Below are positions 40,588 through 50,576 of a stretch of DNA of 64,000 nucleotides, piece after piece. The notes below the pieces were generated by a model. That model was not told where the DNA came from. It searched no databases and was given only the letters and a program-made list of their open reading frames with translations. Position 1 is the first letter of the stretch. Each line of letters opens with the position of its first letter. This DNA is from Ochrobactrum quorumnocens (GTDB lineage: Bacteria > Pseudomonadota > Alphaproteobacteria > Rhizobiales > Rhizobiaceae), in contig NZ_CP022604.1 in NCBI RefSeq assembly GCF_002278035.1, positions 1,302,001 through 1,366,000 on the forward strand, read 5' to 3'. The position numbers and the translations under genes are program-made.

Positions 40588-41281
40588 CACCACTCCCCTC
40601 GTTACGGGCCGTTTAGAGCGGCGTTATAAGAGATTTCTTGCCGACGTTACGCTCGACGATGGTCGTTTTATTACTGCGTCGGTTCCCAATACCGGCTCCA
40701 TGCTCGGCCTCACCACTCCCGGCTCTCGTGTCTGGTTGAGCGTGTCGGATGCTCCTAATCGCAAATACCCCCATACGCTTCAGATCGTTGAAGCCGACAA
40801 CACACTTGTTGGGGTCAATACGGGTCTGCCCAACAAAATTGCAGAAGAAGCAATTCTATCAGGCATGATTCCCGATTTGCAAAATTACGGGCTTCTCAAG
40901 CGTGAACAGAAATACGGGCGCAATTCCCGCATTGATATTCTTCTCGATGAAGGAGATCAGCCCCGTGCTTATGTAGAAGTGAAGAATGTGCACTTCATTC
41001 GCACACCTACCCTTGCAGAATTTCCCGACACCGTCACTGCGCGCGGTGCTAAACATCTTGATGAACTTGTTGATATGGTATCCGCTGGCTATCGGGGCGT
41101 GATGGTGTTTATTATCCAGCGAAGCGATTGCAACAGATTCAGCATCTCGGGCGATCTCGATCCGACTTATGCACGCGCATTTGATCGCGCACGAGCCGCC
41201 GGGGTTGAGGCTTGGGCTATTCGATGCCAAATAACGGAAAACGGCATCGACGCTGAAACTGTGGTGCCAATAGAATATTAG
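40580..41281 (+). CDS. sfsA: DNA/RNA nuclease SfsA-type protein
   Basis: 233 residues from [20 protein letters not shown], matching the family start and length. An in-frame ATG at 40562 is possible. Conserved segments: CLHNTGSM-like region ([18 protein letters not shown]), [10 protein letters not shown], and the nuclease-fold part RIDILLDE.....[11 protein letters not shown] with [11 protein letters not shown]. In E. coli SfsA is linked to maltose metabolism; the fold is nuclease-like. The start codon lies in a hairpin. The stop codon touches a family A repeat. Confidence 0.93.
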   Translation: MLFTTPLVTGRLERRYKRFLADVTLDDGRFITASVPNTGSMLGLTTPGSRVWLSVSDAPNRKYPHTLQIVEADNTLVGVNTGLPNKIAEEAILSGMIPDLQNYGLLKREQKYGRNSRIDILLDEGDQPRAYVEVKNVHFIRTPTLAEFPDTVTARGAKHLDELVDMVSAGYRGVMVFIIQRSDCNRFSISGDLDPTYARAFDRARAAGVEAWAIRCQITENGIDAETVVPIEY

Positions 41282-41385
41282 AGCGTATCCCGAAAAGTGA
41301 GGAACGGTTTTCGGACTAAGATACGCGTTGAAATAAACGATAGGGCGCAGATCTGATCCAATCAGATCGAAATGCGCTCTGGAAA
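41279..41385 (+). repeat. Dispersed repeat, family A (long copy)
   Basis: TAGAGCGTATCCCGAAAAG, GGAACGGTTTTCGGACTAAG, ATACGCGTTG, then GATCTGATCCAATCAGATC and ATGCGCTC. The first three bases are the sfsA stop codon. It fills the sfsA-map spacer. Confidence 0.75.
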
Positions 41386-41396
41386 GACGGATCGAG

Positions 41397-42224
41397 ATGG
41401 TGACTTATATAGAAGCGACAAGCGCACCTATGAAATACACAGGGCAAATCAGGCTGTATGGCCCAGATGCCTTTGAAGGTATGCGCAAGGTCTGCAACCT
41501 CACCGCCCGTTGTCTCGATGCATTGAATGACGTCGTAAAACCCGGCGTCACAACCAACGAAATTGACCGCTTCGTATTCGAATTCGGCATGGACCACGGC
41601 GCCTTCCCGGCGACGTTGAACTATCGCGGCTATACCAAATCAACCTGCACTTCGATCAATCACGTCGTTTGCCACGGCATTCCTGACGACAAGCCATTAC
41701 GCGAAGGCGATATCGTCAATATCGACGTCACCTATCTGCTGGATGGCTGGCACGGCGACTCAAGCCGCATGTATGCTGTTGGCGATATCAAACGTGCTGC
41801 CGAGCGACTGCTTGAAGTGACGTATGAGAGCCTTCTGCGTGGCATTGCCGCAGTCAAACCCGGCGCAAAAACCGGTGCAATTGGCGCTGCGATCCAGACC
41901 TATGCGGAAGGCGAACGTTGCTCCGTGGTGCGCGATTTCTGCGGCCATGGTGTCGGCCAGCTTTTCCACGATGCTCCGAATATATTGCATTACGGCACCG
42001 TCAATGAGGGCGTCGAGATCAAGGAAGGCATGATCTTCACGATTGAGCCAATGATCAACCTCGGCAAGCCGGGCGTGAAGGTTTTGGCCGATGGCTGGAC
42101 TGCGGTCACACGTGACCGCTCGCTTACAGCTCAATATGAGCATACTGTCGGCGTCACCAAAGACGGCTGTGAAATCTTCACGCTGTCGCCAAAGAATGTT
42201 TTCGGCCCGCCATCCATGCGGTAA
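41397..42224 (+). CDS. map: Methionine aminopeptidase, type I
   Basis: Removes the initiator Met, 275 residues. The pita-bread fold carries the five metal ligands: Asp in [11 protein letters not shown] and in WHGDSSRMY, His in [14 protein letters not shown], Glu in [10 protein letters not shown], and Glu in QYEHTVGVT. The start is 12 bp past a repeat with only GGA-type spacing, so the start is less certain than the gene. Confidence 0.96.
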   Translation: MVTYIEATSAPMKYTGQIRLYGPDAFEGMRKVCNLTARCLDALNDVVKPGVTTNEIDRFVFEFGMDHGAFPATLNYRGYTKSTCTSINHVVCHGIPDDKPLREGDIVNIDVTYLLDGWHGDSSRMYAVGDIKRAAERLLEVTYESLLRGIAAVKPGAKTGAIGAAIQTYAEGERCSVVRDFCGHGVGQLFHDAPNILHYGTVNEGVEIKEGMIFTIEPMINLGKPGVKVLADGWTAVTRDRSLTAQYEHTVGVTKDGCEIFTLSPKNVFGPPSMR

Positions 42225-42271
42225 AATGGGATTACATACTGTCTGTCTGTTTCTGCGGGGGTTTAAACAGA

Positions 42272-43021
42272 ATGGCATCAAACAACAAAAAGCCTGGACG
42301 TCTCGACATTCCCGGCTTCAATGAAGGCATACAAATGGCGGCTTCGCTGGAGAAGCCGCACCATTTGGGTCACCGTGACCGGTTGCGTCAGCGTTTTAAA
42401 AACGCACCTGATGCATTGGCAGACTATGAACTGCTCGAGCTTCTACTTTTCAGGGTCATCCCGCGCGCAGATACTAAACCGCTCGCAAAGTCTTTGCTTA
42501 CCCGTTTCGGATCTCTGGCCGAAGTTCTTGGTGCGCCTGAAAAACTGATTGCTGAAACACCTGGTGTCGGCCCTTCAATCGCCTTGGAACTTAAAATCGT
42601 CGAAGCAATTGCCAAACGATCTGCCCGAAGCATGGTGATGGAACGCGAAGTGCTCGGCTCCTGGAGCCAGGTCGTGCAATATTGCACGACAGCGATGGCC
42701 TATGAAACGCGCGAACAATTCCGGGTATTGTTCCTAGACAAAAAGAACCGCCTCATCGCAGACGAAGTGCAACAACAAGGAACTGTCGATCATACCCCGG
42801 TCTATCCGCGCGAAGTCGTGCGCCGCGCGCTCGAACTTTCAGCCACAGCAATTATTGTCGTCCACAACCACCCATCGGGCGACCCCACACCATCGCGCGC
42901 CGACATCGACATGACCAAGCTGCTGATTGACGCTGCAAAGGCGTTGAGCATTGCGGTGCATGACCACATCATCGTCGGTAAACACGGTCATATCAGCATG
43001 CGTGGGTTGAAACTGATTTAG
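42272..43021 (+). CDS. radC: RadC-family JAB-domain protein
   Basis: 249 residues. An N-terminal helix-hairpin-helix region ([20 protein letters not shown]) is followed by an MPN/JAMM metal site [19 protein letters not shown] near residues 193-210. No DNA-repair role is proven for RadC. It follows map by 47 bp. The stop codon TAG again begins repeat-like sequence (TAGAGCGCG). Confidence 0.94.
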   Translation: MASNNKKPGRLDIPGFNEGIQMAASLEKPHHLGHRDRLRQRFKNAPDALADYELLELLLFRVIPRADTKPLAKSLLTRFGSLAEVLGAPEKLIAETPGVGPSIALELKIVEAIAKRSARSMVMEREVLGSWSQVVQYCTTAMAYETREQFRVLFLDKKNRLIADEVQQQGTVDHTPVYPREVVRRALELSATAIIVVHNHPSGDPTPSRADIDMTKLLIDAAKALSIAVHDHIIVGKHGHISMRGLKLI

Positions 43022-43080
43022 AGCGCGTTCCAAAAAGCCTGAGCACAAATAATCAGAGCGCGTTTGCTCTGATTTCGACT
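43019..43080 (+). repeat. Degenerate family A repeat after radC
   Basis: TAGAGCGCGTTCCAAAAAGC, then AATCAGAGCGCG and TTTGCTCTGATT, which can fold on themselves. Only the start matches family A well. The rest of 43081-43277 holds no gene. Confidence 0.45.
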
Positions 43081-43277
43081 TGCTGATCGTTACCTTTCAT
43101 TAAGCATATGAACGAAAACGCAGTCCTCCCCCTACGAATTAGCTCGAATTTTCTTAAATTTGGACACAATCACAAGCGACGAAGCACACAGCTTGAGGGC
43201 TGGTCAAATCGCCTCCTCAATGAAGAGTTCAAGCATATTTCCCGCCGGCGTTTTTGACGGGAAAACTGGAGTAAAAA

Positions 43278-43916
43278 ATGTTGAAGCGTTCATACATCGC
43301 CGCGGCGTTCGGTGCCGCAATTGTCGCCTTTGCCGGTCCATCCTTCGCGGCCGACATGATGGGCGGATCCGACTACACCTACAATGAACCCGTTGCGTCA
43401 GGCCCGCACGACTGGTCCGGCAACTATATTGGTGCTCAGATCGGCGCTTCTTCGTCCAGAGTTCCAGGCCCATTCACAAACCGCACTGGCTTCCTCGGTG
43501 GCGCAGTTGTCGGTAAGAACATGCAGAGCGGCAACGTCGTTTTCGGTGGTGAGCTGGAAGGCAACTTCGCAGAGGCTGAACACCGCATCGGTAACGGTGG
43601 CAGCCTTCAGCAGTCATGGAACGGCAATGCAAAAGGCAAAGTCGGTTACGCGTTCGACAAGACCCTTGTTTACGGCACCGCAGGTTACGGCGTAACCAAG
43701 TTCAAAGCCAAAGACGCAACCACTTCCGCTCCCGGTTGGGAAGGTGGCGCATTGATCGGTGCAGGTGTTGAGCAGGCGATTTCCGGCCCGATCTCGATCA
43801 AGGCCGAATATGACTTCCAGCGCTTTAACGACGTTAAATCCAAGGTAAACGGCGTTACCCAGTATAACAACCTGAAGAATCATTCGATCAAGGCAGGCGT
43901 AAACTACCGCTTCTAA
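43278..43916 (+). CDS. Outer-membrane beta-barrel protein (Omp25/31-like)
   Basis: 212 residues with GGAG seven bases upstream. Signal peptide ends FAGPSFA-AD. The mature part is an eight-strand-type barrel: HDWSGNYIGAQIGAS near the start, GGELEGNF, KGKVGYAFDKTLVYGTAGYG, IKAEYDFQRF, and a final NHSIKAGVNYRF ending in Phe, the usual outer-membrane insertion signal. Matches the porin family prominent in Brucella surfaces. Exact Omp name not assigned. Confidence 0.9.
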   Translation: MLKRSYIAAAFGAAIVAFAGPSFAADMMGGSDYTYNEPVASGPHDWSGNYIGAQIGASSSRVPGPFTNRTGFLGGAVVGKNMQSGNVVFGGELEGNFAEAEHRIGNGGSLQQSWNGNAKGKVGYAFDKTLVYGTAGYGVTKFKAKDATTSAPGWEGGALIGAGVEQAISGPISIKAEYDFQRFNDVKSKVNGVTQYNNLKNHSIKAGVNYRF

Positions 43917-43971
43917 TATCTTTTGGGTGGAGTTCATTCTGTTTAAGCATTAGAGCATGCAATTTTTGCAT

Positions 43972-44006
43972 AAAGGGCTGCACTCACCGTGCAGCCTTTT
44001 GTTTTT
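43972..44006 (+). terminator. Terminator after the Omp gene
   Basis: GGCTGCAC (43976-43983), loop TCACC, GTGCAGCC (43989-43996), then TTTTGTTTTTG, preceded by AAA. The remainder to 44210 shows no gene. Confidence 0.85.
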
Positions 44007-44210
44007 GCACCGTTTCCCAATTGAGAAATACCGCCTTCGATAGCAGAGAGCTTGACTCCATTAGCGGGCAACATCTTATATATCACGAGTTCGAGTGGGG
44101 CGCTCATCATCCGCAATTCTGAATTGAATTCCGTTTGCGTCGGCACCCTATTGCGGACGGGCTTTCAATTGGGCGGTGAGCTTACCCAACCGTTCAGCTA
44201 GGAATGTAAA

Positions 44211-45269
44211 ATGCAGCGCGTTTTTGACGGACACAACGATGTCCTTCTGCGTCTTTGGGAAAACCAGCGTAATGGCGGTGACCCGATCAAGGAATTTATC
44301 AACGGCACAAAGATCGGTCACATCGATCTGCCCCGGTCGCAAAAGGGCGGTCTGGCTGGTGGTATCTGTGCGATCTATATTCCAGCAGGTCATCATATCG
44401 AGCTCGGTAAAGCCGATGAAAACGGTCACTATGAAACCCCGCTTTCACAACCGCTGGAGCGCGCACCGTCGCTCGACATTGCGATGGAATTCGCTTCTCT
44501 AGCGCTGCGCCTTGAAGAAGCTGGTGGTTGGAAGCTTTGCCGTAACGGTAAAGAGCTGGATGAAACGCTTAACAGCAACACGTTCGCCGCCGTATTGCAT
44601 ATGGAAGGCTGCGAAGCCATCGATGCTGATCTCGCCGCCCTCGACGTGTTCTATTCTGTCGGCCTGCGCTCACTCGGTCCAGTCTGGAGCCGGAACAATA
44701 TTTTCGCGCACGGCGTGCCATTTGCCTATCCGATGAGCCCTGATACCGGCCCTGGCCTTACCGAAGCGGGCAAGCGGCTCGTCAAAGAATGCAATCGCAA
44801 GGGCATTCTGATCGACCTCGCACACATCACAGAAAAAGGCTTCTGGGATGTGGCTAAGCTGAGCGACCAGCCGCTGATTGCCAGCCATTCAAACGCGCAC
44901 GCCCTCACGCCTGTTGCGCGCAATCTCACCGACCGTCAGCTCGATGCGATCCGTGACAGCAAAGGTCTTGCTGGCCTCAACTACGCGACCACCATGCTGC
45001 GCAGCGATGGCAAAGAAAACGCCAATACGCCGCTTTCAGATATGGTTCGCCACGTTGATTACATGGTCGAGCGCATGGGCATCGATTGCGTAGCACTTGG
45101 TTCCGATTACGACGGAGCAACTATTCCGAATGAAATCGGTGATGCAGCGGGTACGCAGAATCTCGTCACGGCACTCAGCAATGCAGGTTATAGTGATCAA
45201 GAACTGTCGAAGCTTTGCCGCGAAAACTGGATAAGGGTCTTGAAACAGGCCTGGCACGAAGCAGCCTGA
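44211..45269 (+). CDS. Zn-dependent membrane-type dipeptidase (M19)
   Basis: 352 residues from MQRVFDGHNDVLLRLW (TAGGAATG upstream). Amidohydrolase fold: His8 and Asp10 in DGHND, the bridging Glu in VLHMEGCEAI, His in ASHSNAHAL, and a late GSDYDGATIPNE. Hydrolyses dipeptides, often including D-residues. No signal peptide, so cytoplasmic here. First gene of the operon, 47 bp ahead of the importer's binding protein, so it probably cleaves what the importer brings in. Confidence 0.93.
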   Translation: MQRVFDGHNDVLLRLWENQRNGGDPIKEFINGTKIGHIDLPRSQKGGLAGGICAIYIPAGHHIELGKADENGHYETPLSQPLERAPSLDIAMEFASLALRLEEAGGWKLCRNGKELDETLNSNTFAAVLHMEGCEAIDADLAALDVFYSVGLRSLGPVWSRNNIFAHGVPFAYPMSPDTGPGLTEAGKRLVKECNRKGILIDLAHITEKGFWDVAKLSDQPLIASHSNAHALTPVARNLTDRQLDAIRDSKGLAGLNYATTMLRSDGKENANTPLSDMVRHVDYMVERMGIDCVALGSDYDGATIPNEIGDAAGTQNLVTALSNAGYSDQELSKLCRENWIRVLKQAWHEAA

Positions 45270-45316
45270 CGACCCATACAAAATCCCAAAAATAATCTAA
45301 CTGAAAGGGAACTAAA

Positions 45317-46948
45317 ATGATGCATTTCGGACGTTTTCGTATTCTCGCAGCCGGTGCTGCTCTTGCTGCTGTTATGGCCGCAAATCCGGCATTGTCGGCA
45401 ACACCTGCCGATACGCTGGTCCAAGCATGGGCTATCGACGATATCATTACACTTGATCCTGCCGAATCGTTTGAAATCAGCCCTGCCGAAGTTCTCGGCA
45501 ATGCCTATGACCGTCTGATTCAGCTGGATATCAGTGATACATCGAAGGTCATTCCGGGTGCAGCAGAAAGCTGGACAGTTTCAGATGACGGTCTGACTTA
45601 TACGTTCAAGTTGCGCAAGGATGCCAAGTTTGCCTCTGGCAATCCGCTTACCGCAGCCGATGTCGCTTACACATTTGAACGTGGCGTTCGTCTCGACAAG
45701 GCACCCGCCTTCATCCTGACCCAGTTCGGCCTCACCGGCGAAAACGTTACGGAAAAGGCCAAGGCTGTTGACGAAACAACCTTTGTTCTTACCGTCGACA
45801 AGCCTTACGCGCCAAGCTTCGTGCTCAACTGCCTGACCGCCACCGTTGGCTCGATTGTCGACAAGAAATTGCTCGAAGAACATGCGGCTAAAGTCACCCC
45901 TTCGGACGATTACAAATACGACACCGATTATGGCAATGCATGGCTGAAAACCGGCTATGCAGGTTCCGGCCCGTTCAAGATTCGCGACTGGCGCGCCAAT
46001 GAAGTCGTGGTTCTTGAGCGCAACGATAACTTCTACGGCGAAAAGGCAAAGCTTGCCCGCGTGTTCTACCGTCACGTCAAGGAAAGCGCCACGCAGCGCC
46101 TGATGCTCGAATCGGGTGACGTGGACGTAGCGCGTAATCTTGAGCCAGGCGATTACGAAGCCGTTCAGAAGAACGAGAAGCTCCAGACAGTCAATGCGCC
46201 GAAGGGTACTGTCTATTACATCTCGCTTAACCAGAAGAATGCGGAACTTGCCAAGCCGGAAGTTCGTGAAGCCTTCAAGTATCTCGTTGATTACGATGCA
46301 ATTGGCGCAACCCTGATCAAGGGCATTGGCGAAGTCCGACAGACCTATCAAGCAAAGGGTGTACTTGGCTCGCTGGATGCCAATCCATACAAGCTGGATA
46401 TCGACAAGGCCAAGGAACTGCTGGCCAAGGCCGGTCTTAAAGACGGTTTGTCGATCACTTTCGACGTGCGCAACACGCAGCCCGTCACGGGCATCGCCGA
46501 ATCTTTCCAACAGAGCGCAGCCAAAGCAGGTATTAACATCAGCATCGTTCCAGGTGATGGCAAGCAGACGCTTACCAAGTACCGCGCTCGTAACCATGAT
46601 CTCTATATAGGTCAGTGGGGCATGGATTACTGGGATCCAAACTCGAATGCCGAAGCGTTCACCTCCAACCCAGACAATGGCGACGATGCATCCAACAAGA
46701 CGCTGGCTTGGCGCAATGCATGGGCTATTCCTGAGCTGACACAGCAGACGCAGGCAGCATTGCTGGAACGTGACGGCGACAAGCGCGCTGAACAATACAA
46801 GAAGCTGCAGCAGGAAGCACTCGACCAGAGCCCATTCGTCATGCTGTTCCAGCAGGTCGAAGTGGCAGGAATCGCGGGTAATGTGAAGGGTTACAAGCTC
46901 GGACCAACCTTCGATTCCAACTATCTTGCACCAGTCAGCAAAGACTGA
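45317..46948 (+). CDS. Peptide-type ABC transporter substrate-binding protein
   Basis: 543 residues, SBP_bac_5 family. Signal peptide ends NPALSA-TP. Typical segments: DDIITLDPAESFEISPAEV, YTFKLRKDAKFASGNPLTAADVAYTFER and the late MDYWDPNSNAEAFTSNPDN. AAGGGAAC upstream. Binds small peptides or similar solutes in the periplasm; substrate unproven. Confidence 0.94.
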   Translation: MMHFGRFRILAAGAALAAVMAANPALSATPADTLVQAWAIDDIITLDPAESFEISPAEVLGNAYDRLIQLDISDTSKVIPGAAESWTVSDDGLTYTFKLRKDAKFASGNPLTAADVAYTFERGVRLDKAPAFILTQFGLTGENVTEKAKAVDETTFVLTVDKPYAPSFVLNCLTATVGSIVDKKLLEEHAAKVTPSDDYKYDTDYGNAWLKTGYAGSGPFKIRDWRANEVVVLERNDNFYGEKAKLARVFYRHVKESATQRLMLESGDVDVARNLEPGDYEAVQKNEKLQTVNAPKGTVYYISLNQKNAELAKPEVREAFKYLVDYDAIGATLIKGIGEVRQTYQAKGVLGSLDANPYKLDIDKAKELLAKAGLKDGLSITFDVRNTQPVTGIAESFQQSAAKAGINISIVPGDGKQTLTKYRARNHDLYIGQWGMDYWDPNSNAEAFTSNPDNGDDASNKTLAWRNAWAIPELTQQTQAALLERDGDKRAEQYKKLQQEALDQSPFVMLFQQVEVAGIAGNVKGYKLGPTFDSNYLAPVSKD

Positions 46949-46968
46949 TCTGAAGAACGGTCAAAACA

Positions 46969-48039
46969 TTGAGTATAACCGGCAATACCATTACCAAGCC
47001 GAGGAGCGCCAAAAGGCGCTCCTCAACCCTTATAGCAGCTATCGCCAGCTTTCTGGTGATCGTAGCAACAACTTATCTTGGCCTTCTGGCCGTGACATTC
47101 TTCATTGGGCGCGTTGTCCCGATTGATCCTGTTCTTGCAATCGTCGGCGATCGCGCACCTGCGCACGTTGTTGAACGTGTGCGTCAGGAAATGGGCTTCA
47201 ACCTGCCCTATTATCAGCAGTTTTACCTCTATGTGAAAGGTGTGCTGCAAGGCGACTTCGGAACATCTGTTCTGACCACAAATCCGGTCATGACCGATAT
47301 TCGCCGCGTTTTCCCGGCGACCATGGAGCTTGCAACCATCGGCACGATAATCGGCGCGCTGTTTGGCATTCCGCTTGGGGTTCTTGCGGCAGTCAAACGC
47401 GGCAGCATCATCGATCAGATCGTACGCATCATTGGCCTTGTTGGCTATTCGGTGCCGATTTTCTGGCTCGGCATGCTGGCCTTGCTGATTTTCTATGCCC
47501 GCCTTGGTTGGACATCCGGTCCCGGTCGCATCGACATCACCTTTGAATACACGTTCACGCCGATTACCGGATTTTACGTCATCGACGCGATCATTCAGCG
47601 CGACTGGGAAGCATTGCGTAACATCATCTCCCACCTCGTTCTGCCATCGGCACTGCTCGGCTATTTCAGCCTTGCCTATATCAGCCGCATGACACGCTCT
47701 TTCATGCTCAATGAACTCGAGCAGGAATATATCATTGCTGCCCGTGCCAAGGGCATTTCCGAAACGCGGATCATCTGGGGCCACGCTCTGCGCAATGCAG
47801 CCGTGCCGCTTGTGACAGTGATTGTGCTTTCCTATGCAGGTCTGCTCGAAGGTTCGGTTCTGACCGAAACCATCTTTGCGTGGCCCGGCCTTGGTCTTTA
47901 CATCACGAACTCGCTGCAAAATGCCGATATGAATGCCGTTCTGGGTGGTACCATTATCATCGGTTCGGTCTTTATCGCGCTCAACCTTGTGTCCGATCTC
48001 CTGTATCGGCTCCTTGATCCGAGGACGCGCGTAAGATGA
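46969..48039 (+). CDS. Peptide-type ABC transporter permease (DppB-like)
   Basis: 356 residues from a TTG, the only start before the conserved part. Six membrane spans, with an extra basic N-terminus. Family motifs: GFNLPYYQQFYLYVKGVLQGDFG near 85-107 and the EAA loop AARAKGISETRIIWGHALRNA. Starts 20 bp after the binding protein and overlaps the next gene by four bases. Confidence 0.93.
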   Translation: MSITGNTITKPRSAKRRSSTLIAAIASFLVIVATTYLGLLAVTFFIGRVVPIDPVLAIVGDRAPAHVVERVRQEMGFNLPYYQQFYLYVKGVLQGDFGTSVLTTNPVMTDIRRVFPATMELATIGTIIGALFGIPLGVLAAVKRGSIIDQIVRIIGLVGYSVPIFWLGMLALLIFYARLGWTSGPGRIDITFEYTFTPITGFYVIDAIIQRDWEALRNIISHLVLPSALLGYFSLAYISRMTRSFMLNELEQEYIIAARAKGISETRIIWGHALRNAAVPLVTVIVLSYAGLLEGSVLTETIFAWPGLGLYITNSLQNADMNAVLGGTIIIGSVFIALNLVSDLLYRLLDPRTRVR

Positions 48040-48968
48040 GTCAAATGACAGACACTTCAAATCTTTCATGGCGCGAATGGTTGCTTTCCGAGCGTCCACA
48101 ATCCCGCATGCAGGCCCGCATGGGTCGTTCCTACATGATCTGGCGTCGATTTACCGCGAATAAACTCGCGGTAATTGGCCTGATGATTATCATCGCACTG
48201 GTTCTGGTTGCAGCCTTTGCAAACGTGCTCGCACCACATTCGCCGACTCAAGGCGATCTCGCCAATGCGCGTCTCCTGCCACCAGGCACACCGGGTTATC
48301 TGCTTGGCACTGATGATCAGGGACGTGATATTCTCTCCCGCCTGATTTTCGGCTCCCGCATCACGCTTTACGTGGTGCTGCTCGTCGCGGTTATCGCGGC
48401 GCCTATCGGCCTTTTGGTCGGGACGGTTGCAGGCTATGCTGGTGGATGGGTCGATGCCGTTCTTATGCGCATCACCGATATTTTTCTTGCCTTCCCAAAA
48501 CTTATTCTGGCGCTCGCCTTCGTTGCGGCATTGGGACCGGGTATTGAAAACGCCATCATCGCAATCGCGATCACCTCATGGCCGCCTTATGCGCGTATTG
48601 CTCGTGCAGAAACGCTGACCGTGCGCAATTCTGATTATATTTCCGCTGTTCGTCTGATGGGGGCTTCGCCTTTCCGCATCGTTTTGCGGCATATCATGCC
48701 GCTCTGCACTTCGTCGCTGATCGTTCGTGTGACGCTTGATATGGCAGGCATCATCCTGACTGCAGCTGGCCTCGGCTTTCTTGGTCTCGGTGCTCAGCCG
48801 CCATTGCCAGAATGGGGTGCAATGATTGCATCGGGTCGCCGCTTCATCCTCGACCAATGGTGGGTTGCTGCCATGCCAGGTATCGCGATCCTCATCGTCA
48901 GCCTTGGCTTCAACTTCCTCGGCGACGGCCTGCGTGACGCGCTCGATCCGCGGGGTAACAACCAATGA
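48036..48968 (+). CDS. Peptide-type ABC transporter permease (DppC-like)
   Basis: 310 residues. N-terminal cytoplasmic stretch, a membrane span, LLGTDDQGRDILSRLIFGSRITL, further spans, and the EAA loop AVRLMGASPFRIVLRHIMP. The start overlaps the previous stop in ATGA, and its own stop overlaps the next start the same way, so translation is coupled. Confidence 0.95.
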   Translation: MSQMTDTSNLSWREWLLSERPQSRMQARMGRSYMIWRRFTANKLAVIGLMIIIALVLVAAFANVLAPHSPTQGDLANARLLPPGTPGYLLGTDDQGRDILSRLIFGSRITLYVVLLVAVIAAPIGLLVGTVAGYAGGWVDAVLMRITDIFLAFPKLILALAFVAALGPGIENAIIAIAITSWPPYARIARAETLTVRNSDYISAVRLMGASPFRIVLRHIMPLCTSSLIVRVTLDMAGIILTAAGLGFLGLGAQPPLPEWGAMIASGRRFILDQWWVAAMPGIAILIVSLGFNFLGDGLRDALDPRGNNQ

Positions 48969-49798
48969 AGCCACTTCTGACAGTTGATGACCTGCGCGTC
49001 ACCTTCCCCACGCGTACCGGTGTGATTGAAGCCGTACGTGGCGTAAGCTTTACGCTCGGTCGCGAACGTTTGGGTATCGTGGGTGAGTCCGGATCGGGCA
49101 AATCTCAGACCGGGCGTGCGATCATGGGGCTCACGCCTCCACACGCTCAGATCACCGCAAAAACATTGCAGTTCGATGGTATCGATCTGTTGGACATCTC
49201 GGCTCGCGAGCGTCGCGCATTGCGCGGTGGCCGCGTTGCCATGGTGCTTCAGGACCCCAAATATTCGCTTAATCCGGTAATGACCATCGGCAAGCAAGTC
49301 GCCGAGACCCTCAAAGCCCACGGCAAATATAGCAGCAGTGAAATTCGCAAGCGTTCGATTTCAATGCTTGAAGCGGTACAAATTCGCGACGCTGAACGCG
49401 TCATGAAGCTCTATCCGCACGAAGTTTCGGGCGGTATGGGACAGCGTGTCATGATCGCCATGATGCTCGTTGCAGAACCTGAACTGCTGATTGCCGATGA
49501 ACCGACATCAGCACTCGACGTGACGGTTCAGCTTGAAGTGCTTGGCATTCTCGACAAGCTGGTGGCAGAACGCGGCATGGGGCTGATCTTCATCAGCCAC
49601 GATCTGCGTCTGGTCTCGTCCTTCTGCGACCGCGTCATCGTGATGTATGCGGGCAAGATCGTTGAAGAGATTGCAGCAAGCGATCTCGCCAACGCAAAAC
49701 ACCCCTATACACAAGGACTGCTGAATTGCATGCCCAAGATCGGAGCGGATCAACATCCCCTGCCTACCTTGCAGCGTCAGGAGGCATGGCGGCTATGA
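48965..49798 (+). CDS. Peptide-type ABC transporter ATP-binding protein (DppD-like, short)
   Basis: 277 residues. Walker [10 protein letters not shown], signature [14 protein letters not shown], Walker [13 protein letters not shown]. At 277 it is about 50 residues shorter than E. coli DppD and stops before most of the usual oligopeptide C-terminal extension. Overlaps both neighbours by four bases. Confidence 0.94.
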   Translation: MKPLLTVDDLRVTFPTRTGVIEAVRGVSFTLGRERLGIVGESGSGKSQTGRAIMGLTPPHAQITAKTLQFDGIDLLDISARERRALRGGRVAMVLQDPKYSLNPVMTIGKQVAETLKAHGKYSSSEIRKRSISMLEAVQIRDAERVMKLYPHEVSGGMGQRVMIAMMLVAEPELLIADEPTSALDVTVQLEVLGILDKLVAERGMGLIFISHDLRLVSSFCDRVIVMYAGKIVEEIAASDLANAKHPYTQGLLNCMPKIGADQHPLPTLQRQEAWRL

Positions 49799-50544
49799 GC
49801 ACAGCATCAGCACTCAGCATTGATAAGGTCGATGTATTCTTCGATCATTTCCACGCGTTAAAATCTGTCAGCATTGATGTGGCGCGTGGCGAATCCTATG
49901 GGCTCGTTGGCGAATCCGGTTCGGGTAAATCCACCCTTCTGCGCGCAGTCGCAGGTCTTGCACAGGTTGATGATGGCGAAATCCGCATTGATGGGAGTTT
50001 GCTCAAAACACCGCGTGACAAGGCGTTTTATCGCACTGTTCAAATGGTGTTTCAGGACCCATACGGCTCCCTTCACCCACGCCAGACAGTCGACCGTCTT
50101 TTGCTCGAACCACTCGCCATTCATGGCGTGGAAGACAGCGAAAAACGTATTGTCCGCGCATTGGATGAAGTGGGCTTGGGTTCAGGCTTCCGTTTCCGCT
50201 ATCCCCATCAGCTGTCCGGTGGTCAACGTCAGCGTATCGCAATTGCGCGGGCATTGATTGTTGAACCGTCCATCCTGCTTCTTGATGAACCAACTTCGGC
50301 ACTTGATGCTTCTGTTCAGGCGGAAGTGTTGAACCTGCTTGAACAAGTACGTCGTGATCGCAAGCTGACTTTCGTCATGGTAAGTCATGACCTTGCAGTC
50401 ATTACTCATATGTGTGACCGGCTTGCGGTCATGCGCAATGGCGAAGTTGTGGAGCAACTGGAGGCTTCTGAATTGGTAAGCGGCAAAATCAATGCCGACT
50501 ATACCAAGAACCTGATGCGAGCCAGTGAAGGCTTTAGACGCTAA
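49795..50544 (+). CDS. Peptide-type ABC transporter ATP-binding protein (DppF-like, short)
   Basis: 249 residues from the ATG in the ATGA overlap; CAGGAGG sits about ten bases upstream. An ATG nine bases earlier is too close to it. Walker [10 protein letters not shown], signature LSGGQRQRIAIARAL, Walker [13 protein letters not shown]. Also lacks the long C-terminal extension. Last gene of the five-gene importer plus dipeptidase operon. Confidence 0.94.
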   Translation: MSTASALSIDKVDVFFDHFHALKSVSIDVARGESYGLVGESGSGKSTLLRAVAGLAQVDDGEIRIDGSLLKTPRDKAFYRTVQMVFQDPYGSLHPRQTVDRLLLEPLAIHGVEDSEKRIVRALDEVGLGSGFRFRYPHQLSGGQRQRIAIARALIVEPSILLLDEPTSALDASVQAEVLNLLEQVRRDRKLTFVMVSHDLAVITHMCDRLAVMRNGEVVEQLEASELVSGKINADYTKNLMRASEGFRR

Positions 50545-50549
50545 ACATT

Positions 50550-50576
50550 AAGGGGACCAGAAGGTCCCCTTTTTAC
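50550..50576. terminator. Terminator closing the importer operon
   Basis: AAGGGGACC (50550-50558), loop AGAA, GGTCCCCTT (50563-50571), then TTTAC. It also lies next to the SIP stop from the other strand and is followed there by TTAATG. Confidence 0.85.

Noticed and set aside
20918..43080. CRISPR array from the repeated intergenic sequences
   Set aside because: Copies are scattered one per spacer, imperfect, palindromic and not separated by unique spacers of constant size.
45581..46795. A 404-codon minus-strand frame inside the peptide-binding-protein gene
   Set aside because: The plus-strand gene has a signal peptide and clear SBP_bac_5 motifs; the minus frame has none.
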